A program made the translations under genes and the position numbers. Of a stretch of DNA of 64,000 bases, positions 57,390 through 64,000 are shown piece after piece. The first letter of the stretch is position 1, and every line of letters begins with the position of its first letter. The notes below the pieces were generated by a model. The model had not been told where the DNA came from, did no database searches, and saw only the letters and a list, made by a program, of their open reading frames with translations. The stretch comes from Cunninghamella blakesleeana (lineage: Eukaryota; Mucoromycota; Mucoromycetes; Mucorales; Cunninghamellaceae), in the NCBI GenBank assembly GCA_017871115.1, contig JAFCIZ010000010.1, positions 399,001 through 463,000 on the forward strand, written 5' to 3'.

Positions 57390-57683
57390 TCAAAATTTAT
57401 ATCCAGGTGGGCAATCATCAGAAGGATTTATGGTTATTCCAGTACCAGGGTATAGACAACCATTAGGGCAATACGCTGCAACATTTGGCCAATAAACTAG
57501 TCGATCGAATTTACCCTGTGGGCAACATAAGTTACAAGGTGAGCAAAGACATAATTGGCATCCGTATCGGTCAATTCCTCCCCTACACCTACATGCTCCA
57601 ATTGGTTTACATTCTGCTATTACATTTGTTACTATTGTCATTAAAATTAGTAAATATAAAAGTAGTATATGTTTACAAAACAT
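57390..57683 (-). CDS. Small secreted cysteine-rich protein
   Basis: A single exon of 97 codons. Residues 1-23 (MFCKHILLLYLLILMTIVTN) form a strong signal peptide. The mature part of about 74 residues holds twelve Cys, mostly clustered in CKPIGACRCRGGIDRYGC and QLCLCSPCNLCC, with three more near the C-terminus (YCPNGC, DDCPPGYKF). Twelve Cys could form six disulphides. The first cluster loosely recalls antistasin-like inhibitor repeats, but spacing does not match well and I do not assign a family. It could be an effector-like secreted protein, an inhibitor or a cell-wall component. The intergenic region upstream of its start (57684 onward) is 960 bp, larger than usual. No paralogue is in this window. 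Confidence 0.75.
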   Translation of the reverse strand: MFCKHILLLYLLILMTIVTNVIAECKPIGACRCRGGIDRYGCQLCLCSPCNLCCPQGKFDRLVYWPNVAAYCPNGCLYPGTGITINPSDDCPPGYKF

Positions 57684-58646
57684 CTTTTTGTTATTTATTG
57701 TTGATCTTTTGGTATAGCCAATAAATATATAAGGAGTAAAACTTGATTATGCAAAAGGGCGTTGCACTACAATAAACAAATATAAAAACAATGACTGATT
57801 TTTGTTAATGTTATTGTTGTAGCTGTTATAATTGTTTTTTCACACAAATACGCATACATACAGGTAAAATGATTTCTTGACCTAGTTTATAAAAAATAAA
57901 TTAAAAATTATCAAAAAAGTAAATAAAAAAGAACGCACTGTAAAACACGTTTAAGCTGGATTCTTATTTAACGAAAACGTCCACTAAAAAAATTTATAAA
58001 ATAAGATACGTAGAAAAAAATTGGGTCGAATAGATTTTGTTGATTAATTGAATAATAAAATAGATAAACAAAGGATGTTGATTAATAAAACAAAAAATAA
58101 AAAAAGTTAGAAGGAGAGAGAAGAGAAGGGGAGAATTAAAAATAAAAGTAAAATGAAAATACTTTTTACTTTATAATAAAAAAATTAAAATTCAGCATGT
58201 TCTTTGAAAAACTTGAAAAAACCTTTTATTATATAAAAATATATATGTGGATATATATTGCTTAACCATATATATATCTTTTATAAATATATATCCATAT
58301 TGTCATTTATTATTTCTATTTGTTCCAGAATACTCTTATAATGTACTAAAGCAGTTCATAATATATATTTTTATATATTTTTTTATTTTCTTAATTTAAT
58401 ATATTCAAATAAATACATATAATACGATTAAACAACTAATTAGGATTATTATAAATCTATTAAACTAATTTTTTTTATTTTATTCTATTTCATTTTTTTA
58501 AATTACATATTGATTATTTTCTATATTGGCCAACATATTTAGTAATTGTAAGTGAAGTACAGTTTTTGTTTATGTGCATTATAATTAATTAAAAGTGATA
58601 TTCTGTAAAATAAATGCACTTTTTTTTAATAGCCCACATATAAGAA
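57684..58646. other. Intergenic region upstream of the Cys-rich gene
   Basis: 963 bp. It holds the promoter of the Cys-rich gene on the minus strand and the 3' flank of the metallopeptidase gene. AT-rich with no clear element. Confidence 0.55.
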
Positions 58647-61400
58647 TTACCATAATTTACATTTTTTTTTAGGGTTCATCGAACTACCAATAGGGCAATT
58701 AAAATGAGAAGCAAAAGTTTCTGAATTTTGGATCGCACCATTGACACGAATTGAAGTAGGTGGATGATTATTAGTGTTAACTTGTTGAACTAACGAATCA
58801 GGTGATAATTTACTACAAAAAGATTGAGCAAAATGAATATAAAATAATTGTTCAGGTGAATGATGAGTATTTGGTAATAATAGTAAGGATTGTGGTGAGG
58901 AAGAGGATGCTTGTACAGCTTTCAATGCATCATAAGCTACTGATAGCCCACCATTATCTGCTAAATTTTCATTTAAAGTCAGCTAATGTATCAAAGAAAA
59001 AGAAAAAGAAAAAAAAGAGTAAATATAATTATAATTATTATGGTGAACTTTAACTACGTATATATACCTTTCCATCAATGAAAAGAGTTTTTTTATTTTT
59101 TTCATCATAAACCGACATATTTGAGTATTGGTCTATAAAACATTGCACTTTATCTGTAAACCGATGCAGCGTATCATTCGACCACCAATTTCCTTTTTTC
59201 CCATCACTATTATATAAGCGTCCATCAAGATCAAATGCATGTGTTAATTCATGAGCAAGAATCATCCCGAGGGAACCAAAATTCATATACATAGGAAAAA
59301 TAGAAGAGAAAGAAGATGGTGATGGCGAAGATAGGTTCTCATCATTTGAGTAAAAAAAAGGAGGAAAGAGTAAGCCAGCGGGTACAACAATTTTATTATA
59401 ATCTGGAATATAATATGCATTAGGCGTAAAAATTGGGAAAAAATCTTGATTATCTACCAAAGTGGAAGAAAAAATGGTACCATTGAGATTAATTTTATAC
59501 AAATTGAACCAAATGCGAGATTGTTGAAGGCGTTTAAGAATAATATGGTTATGGAAAAAATGAGTAGCTGAGATGTGGTCAAGGTGAGGAAAGTCATGAC
59601 TATTATTGCTATTATTATTATTATCATTATAAAAAGAATATAAAGCAGAGGGTGATCTTATATCAGGGTATATAATATCATATACAGTTTCCAATTCTAT
59701 TTTGTTTAATTTATCCAGCATCACATTTATTGTATAATCATCTAACCATTGTGTTTGATGATGATGTTTATCGTGATGGTTCTGTTGTTGTTGAATCAAT
59801 CGTTGTTTCCATATGATTTGTATCTGTTTTAAAAATTGTAGAACATTCATCCTTTTAGCTTCGTTGAATTGATTAGATAATATAAAATAACGTCCAACTA
59901 ACTGATCCAACTCTGAACTTGTTAAGGATACGCAATAGTCTAATCTATTTGAGATTGTTTTTTTTTGAAATGGGAAAAAAGATTCATCTAAAAAATTTGA
60001 TTTTTGGTACATGTAGCGTATAAATATATAATCATAAACAATTTCTTTTACTTCTTTTTCATTCAATTGTTGTACCCATGTTGATAATGCTTCAAAATAA
60101 CCCATATCACTGATATATATGTTGGTTGATGCTAATAAGGAAGGTGATATCTTAGAAGGCTTTATTAAATGATTTAAAAATTGTGTCCAATCAATCATGT
60201 TATTCTTTGCTGCAAATTCTTTAGAAAAAGAGGAATAATTATAATTCATTATTTTATCTGTTTTCTATAAAACGAAAAAGAAGAATAAATAAATAAACGA
60301 ACCAAGTAGATATTTCTAATTTTATACAAGTATTCGTTTTTTATATATGCTTACTCTATCATGGGTTATTTGAGATAATAATAAATCAAAAAATATAGTA
60401 TGGTTTACTTTTTTATGTATTTGTTCCTTTGTTAAAGCAAGTTGTTGATATGATCCATTCTTTAAAAATGAAGAAGTCGATGATAAAATAGTCGAGGTAA
60501 ATTGAAAAAGATCTTCTTCTAGTTGTTTAAGCTGAGTTTTATTCTTACTATAATTATCAATATAAGGAAATAAAGGGCTGACTTTATATATCCAAATAGC
60601 ATTTTTATGAGGTTGCTGATTATCAGGTATAGTGTCAATACCAAATAGAGGGAATTCATTTTCGTATATTTGATAAATTAGTAAATCAATAAAATTCTGA
60701 TGGCTACTTTTTTCAATTTCCAAAAGAGTAATTAGATGAGGATAAATGGGCGTTGGACCAAGTTGTTGTAAAAGGGCTGTGTTCATACAAGCATCAAAAT
60801 GGTTTGTCATAGTAGTAAATAACTGCTGATCCAGTTTTTTTTCTTTATTAGTCTGTGGTAACATGGATTTATCATTGACTTTTTCAAGTAATTCAGTATA
60901 GGTGCTTTGCAATAAGGATGATATGGTGCTTTCGTGTTGTTTATTCACATAATAAAATTGAGAGGCCTCTAAAAATAATAATAATAAATTAACAATGTAA
61001 AAATAAACGAAAGAAATAAAGAAAGAGAGAGAGAGGAAGAGAGAAGAATAAAAAGAAATAAAGACATGATTCTGTCATTATTCAATTTTTAATTTATTTT
61101 TTTAACGTACCAGGTTGGCCGGCGTCTAAATGGGTGTTTTTTAACCATGATCCACCTACATGATTAAAAAAAAAAAATAGAGTATGTAGTGATTTATTGA
61201 ATGAGTTTCATAACTTTGTTACATATTGTTAACACTGTTATTCTATTTTATTAATTTAATTTATTTTTACACGAATATTGATAAAAATCATCGCAAGGAT
61301 TAATATTAAAGTCAATGCTATTTAATACATTTTCTGAAATTTTATAACATTGATTTGATCTACATATATTACTATCGCCCACAGACGAAATATTATTCAT
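58647..61400 (-). CDS. M13-family (neprilysin/endothelin-converting enzyme-like) zinc metallopeptidase
   Basis: Peptidase cleaving peptides on the N-side of hydrophobic residues. Five exons: 61400-61271, 61155-61111, 60968-60355, 60264-59068, 58982-58647; 773 residues. The start is the M13 Cys segment (CRSNQCYK, then NPCDDFYQYSCGGSWLKN). The active site is HELTHAFD (His about 601 and 605), with ENLADNGG supplying the third zinc ligand (Glu about 667), NAYYIPDYNKIVVPAGLL for substrate binding, and the family's C-terminal CKLW. Conserved cysteines agree with disulphide-bonded secreted or membrane M13 enzymes. Unusually, no N-terminal TM or signal is seen before the first Cys, so an upstream exon may be missing from the model, or the protein may be atypical. 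It is in tandem with the F-box gene. Confidence 0.9.
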
Positions 61401-61413
61401 TGGTCTTTTTTTC

Positions 61414-61438
61414 AAAAAAAAAAAAAAAAAAAAAAAAA
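61414..61438. repeat. Poly-A run, 25 bases, at the metallopeptidase 5' end
   Basis: On the minus strand this is a 25-base T run directly before the metallopeptidase start. It makes an upstream intron 3' end (polypyrimidine tract) a possibility but no convincing exon is seen above it. Confidence 0.8.
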
Positions 61439-61659
61439 TGGAGGGAAGGAGAAAAGACAAAGAATAAATAACAATAAAAAAAAATCTTTGTTTATTTATT
61501 TAATTATTACTATTTATTCACCCCCTTAAATAAACATCTTCATCTTTCTAAAAAAGGGCACCTATGACCTCCTGAAAAAGTGAGTTTGTTCAAATTTTAT
61601 TATAAAATAGGTGATAGAATCAATATTTTGATTATAAAGTAACTAATAATTATATTGTG

Positions 61660-63924
61660 TTAGGAAAATTCCAATTGGTCAATGAACTGGCATTTTAGAT
61701 AAAAATTAATAGTAAAAGTATTATTATTTTCAAGTTGATCATGAGGAGGATAGTGAATAATATCTTTAGTTGAGCCCATTTCTTCAATAGTATAGTGTGT
61801 TTTATATTGATTTAAAAGCGTATCCCAGTAATAAAAAGAATAGTCATGTTGATAATTCAGAAATGGATTTGTAATTGAAGATGATGATGATGATGATGGT
61901 AATGAGGACGTTAACAAAGGATAAAAAGTAATATTCATTATTACCAAATGATCTAATCTTAAATGAGAAGCATCAATAAAAAACGGAATACTTGATTTGT
62001 AATTTCCTTTTTGATACCATAATGAAGGTGTAGCTATTTTTAGTTGGTTTAATTCTATTGTATTTACTTTTAAACATCTTTTTAATAGTCCTTCTAATCC
62101 ACCTTCATTTTCTAACCTCAGTTCACTTTTCTTAAGAACCAGTCCTCTTAAATGATGATAGTAACCCCCATTACTGCTACTATTTTTGTGATAACTTGGT
62201 GCATATAAAGTTGAGGATGATGACCCTATGATTTTCATTCGGCTAATTTTTAATTTTTGAAGATTAGGAAATGCATTTAGCCAGTAATAGATAGAACAAG
62301 AAGGTATTATTTTTTTATCTCCAGATATAATGAATGTTCTTAAAGAAGTGGATAGAACTGTTGTTGTCGTTTCAATATTTAATAAAAAAGTGGATATATT
62401 TTTGAAATATAATGTAGTTAAATGATTTAAATAAGATTGTTGCCATGGATTATTATTATAATAATAAGAAAGATATGGCTCCCTAATATTATTACTATTG
62501 TTATTATTATAACAATTTGTTGTTGTTAATAAATCATAGTCATATCCAAAGAAGGTTAACTGTTTAGGATTTGCTGATAACCAATCTAATAATTCATGAT
62601 TTGGTAACATTAATTGATTGAAATGGAAAGAATCCATCTGATAATGAACCTCTTTTTTTAATTGATAATGTAAATTGAGATGTGATAAAAATGGAAAGCT
62701 GGTGATCATGTGATAAATACTATGTTTATATTTTACAATGGTATCAGGGTGGTTGACATTGATAAAAGGTTGCCAGATCATATGAGCATCAAGTGTTTTT
62801 AAATGTGGGAATTTACAAGAAGAAAAAAAGGAATAACATTGAGGGTTTAAAAATGTGCAATGATCAAGGTATAGATGTTGAAGAGAATTTAAAGGCTGGG
62901 ATAAAGTTGTCGAATGTTGATGTTGATCATGATTGTTAGAAAAATTAAAGGTTAGGTAGCGTAGTTTTAATATGACCATATTAGGACAAGCGTCCATTAA
63001 TGATTGTAATGTCCACCCATCTATTTCATAATGCTGTAGTTGCTGTTGTCTATGACCACCATCACCATTATTATTATTATTATTATTATCATTATTATCA
63101 TCATCATTATTATTATCTAATTGATCTGTTGAAGATGAATAAGAATAAAAATAAAGATTAAAATTGATATCAAGAGTAAATAAACTATTCAAGATGGGCA
63201 AAGAAAGCATTTTTGTTGAATGCCATATATATTCAGTATAGTTTGTATGAGCTACCCTCCAATAATCATTCTCTTGGACCGATTTTAGTCTTCTTTGTTT
63301 CTCTAATAATTTGATACGTAACCGTCTATTACTATAACTATCGATTAGCGTATCATGGTAAAATAAAGGATTATAAAAAAAGAGCTGTAACGATTTGGTT
63401 TTATCATTAACTTTATCTTTCCAACCAGTAATATGGGTATATTCTAATGGCAAGTGTGTCAAGAACGGCCAGTCTGTTGATACAGTAGTGGTAGTGTTAT
63501 CATCATCATTAGCTGATTCATAAGATGGAGCAAAAGTAGTAGAAGGCGAAAAAGAAAAAGAATATGTCGAAAAATCATTAATAAAAGGAAAGTTTTTAAT
63601 CTCAGTCAGAAATGGACAAGCTAGTTGCAACGGTTTTAAAAGGTCATATGAATAAAAATGGCTGGTATCTTTTTTAAATATTAATCGACGAACAAAATGA
63701 CCTAAAGGAATATCTTGGTTAGATTTATTTTTAATTTTTGTAACAGTTGCAAAGGATGAAAAGGTATTCCATTGTTTTGGTGTACTTAGTGTGATTGTAT
63801 GATAAAAAAGTGGATCTTTTAATAGTTGATTCCATTTTTTACATACTAATTTAGCTTCATTTTTATATCTTTGTGATAAATATAAAAATATTTCTATAAT
63901 GATTTCGTAAGGCAATTGGTCCAT
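61660..63924 (-). CDS. F-box and leucine-rich-repeat protein, paralogue of the 26474-28468 gene
   Basis: Single exon of 754 codons. Residues 1-45 carry an F-box: MDQLPYEIIIEIFLYLSQRY, KLVCKKWNQLLKDPLFY. LRR-like repeats follow (SLQHLYLDHCTFLNPQCYSF, LKTLDAHMIW, FLSHLNLHYQL, NLQKLKISRMKI, VNTIELNQL). The order and several motifs match the other F-box protein in this window (LNPQCYSFF against LDPQCYTYF; IYYWLNAFPNLQKLKIS against IYDWLDMFPGLISLKIE). Inserted Asn/Asp runs (about 63070-63120) and Ser runs are encoded by simple repeats, making it longer than its partner. Probable SCF adaptor; target unknown. Its start is the first ATG, 77 bases from the window end. Confidence 0.88.
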   Translation of the reverse strand: MDQLPYEIIIEIFLYLSQRYKNEAKLVCKKWNQLLKDPLFYHTITLSTPKQWNTFSSFATVTKIKNKSNQDIPLGHFVRRLIFKKDTSHFYSYDLLKPLQLACPFLTEIKNFPFINDFSTYSFSFSPSTTFAPSYESANDDDNTTTTVSTDWPFLTHLPLEYTHITGWKDKVNDKTKSLQLFFYNPLFYHDTLIDSYSNRRLRIKLLEKQRRLKSVQENDYWRVAHTNYTEYIWHSTKMLSLPILNSLFTLDINFNLYFYSYSSSTDQLDNNNDDDNNDNNNNNNNGDGGHRQQQLQHYEIDGWTLQSLMDACPNMVILKLRYLTFNFSNNHDQHQHSTTLSQPLNSLQHLYLDHCTFLNPQCYSFFSSCKFPHLKTLDAHMIWQPFINVNHPDTIVKYKHSIYHMITSFPFLSHLNLHYQLKKEVHYQMDSFHFNQLMLPNHELLDWLSANPKQLTFFGYDYDLLTTTNCYNNNNSNNIREPYLSYYYNNNPWQQSYLNHLTTLYFKNISTFLLNIETTTTVLSTSLRTFIISGDKKIIPSCSIYYWLNAFPNLQKLKISRMKIIGSSSSTLYAPSYHKNSSSNGGYYHHLRGLVLKKSELRLENEGGLEGLLKRCLKVNTIELNQLKIATPSLWYQKGNYKSSIPFFIDASHLRLDHLVIMNITFYPLLTSSLPSSSSSSSITNPFLNYQHDYSFYYWDTLLNQYKTHYTIEEMGSTKDIIHYPPHDQLENNNTFTINFYLKCQFIDQLEFS

Positions 63925-64000
63925 CCTTTTTCATTTAAAAAAAAATAAAAAATGAAGAGAAAAAAAAGAGAAAGAGGAGGAAAGATGCAAAAAAAAAAAA
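63925..64000. other. Upstream edge of the F-box gene
   Basis: Purine-rich and poly-A sequence, probably the 5' leader of the minus-strand F-box gene. The window ends here. Confidence 0.6.

Noticed and set aside
3000..58000. tRNA, rRNA or CRISPR features
   Set aside because: No tRNA B-box (GGTTCRANTCC-like) with a matching cloverleaf was found by eye, no rRNA-like stretch, and no array of spaced repeats; the many simple repeats are microsatellites. A covariance-model scan would be needed to exclude small RNAs.

Overview
This window looks like nuclear DNA of an early-diverging filamentous fungus, most likely Mucoromycota/Mucorales-like. It is extremely AT-rich outside genes, with long poly-A/T runs and AT or GA microsatellites. 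Genes carry many short introns, and the protein set is fungal: a PMT2-type mannosyltransferase, a group X hybrid histidine kinase, VPS1, F-box/LRR proteins, plus a WNK-like kinase. The lineage is inferred from gene style, not from a marker gene.

Layout. 1-280: polyglutamine tail of a protein cut by the window edge. 1744-3136 (-): MEF2-type MADS-box factor, followed by a 3.8 kb gene-free stretch. 6981-8672 (-): glycerol kinase with a hydrophobic C-terminal tail. 9391-11048 (-): CDF zinc transporter, divergent from 11957-15240 (+) PMT2. 15678-25046 (-): a 16-exon group X hybrid histidine kinase of about 2,523 residues, the largest gene. 25339-25959 (-): unrecognised Trp-motif protein. 26474-28468 (-): F-box/LRR protein, divergent from 28760-32260 (+) VPS1. 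32613-34832 (+): USP36/42-like deubiquitinase. 35071-35960 and 36481-38401 (+): tandem paralogues of an unrecognised family. 40574-41041 (+): secreted GlcG/HbpS-like protein inside a gene-poor zone that also holds possible decayed coding fragments. 43263-44786 (+): proteasome lid subunit RPN12. 46422-48837 (-): WNK-like kinase. 48838-52888: gene-poor. 52889-54644 (+): AVT-type amino-acid transporter. 55141-56988 (-): COP9 signalosome CSN6. 57390-57683 (-): small Cys-rich secreted protein. 58647-61400 (-): M13/neprilysin-like metallopeptidase. 61660-63924 (-): second F-box/LRR protein, paralogous to the one at 26474-28468.

The genes are individually transcribed and do not form one pathway. A protein-turnover theme recurs (two F-box proteins, CSN6, RPN12, a USP), as expected for a eukaryotic chromosome arm. 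Gene models were built by hand by matching GT-AG junctions to reading frame and family homology; all multi-exon totals are divisible by three. All 70 inferred introns start GTA, and 64 end TAG.

Best leads: the WNK-like kinase with a changed chloride-pocket region, the tandem paralogue pair with conserved intron phases and an extra C-terminal domain in one copy, the secreted GlcG-like protein (possible bacterial transfer), the degenerate kinase and receiver domains in the histidine kinase, and the tail-anchored glycerol kinase.
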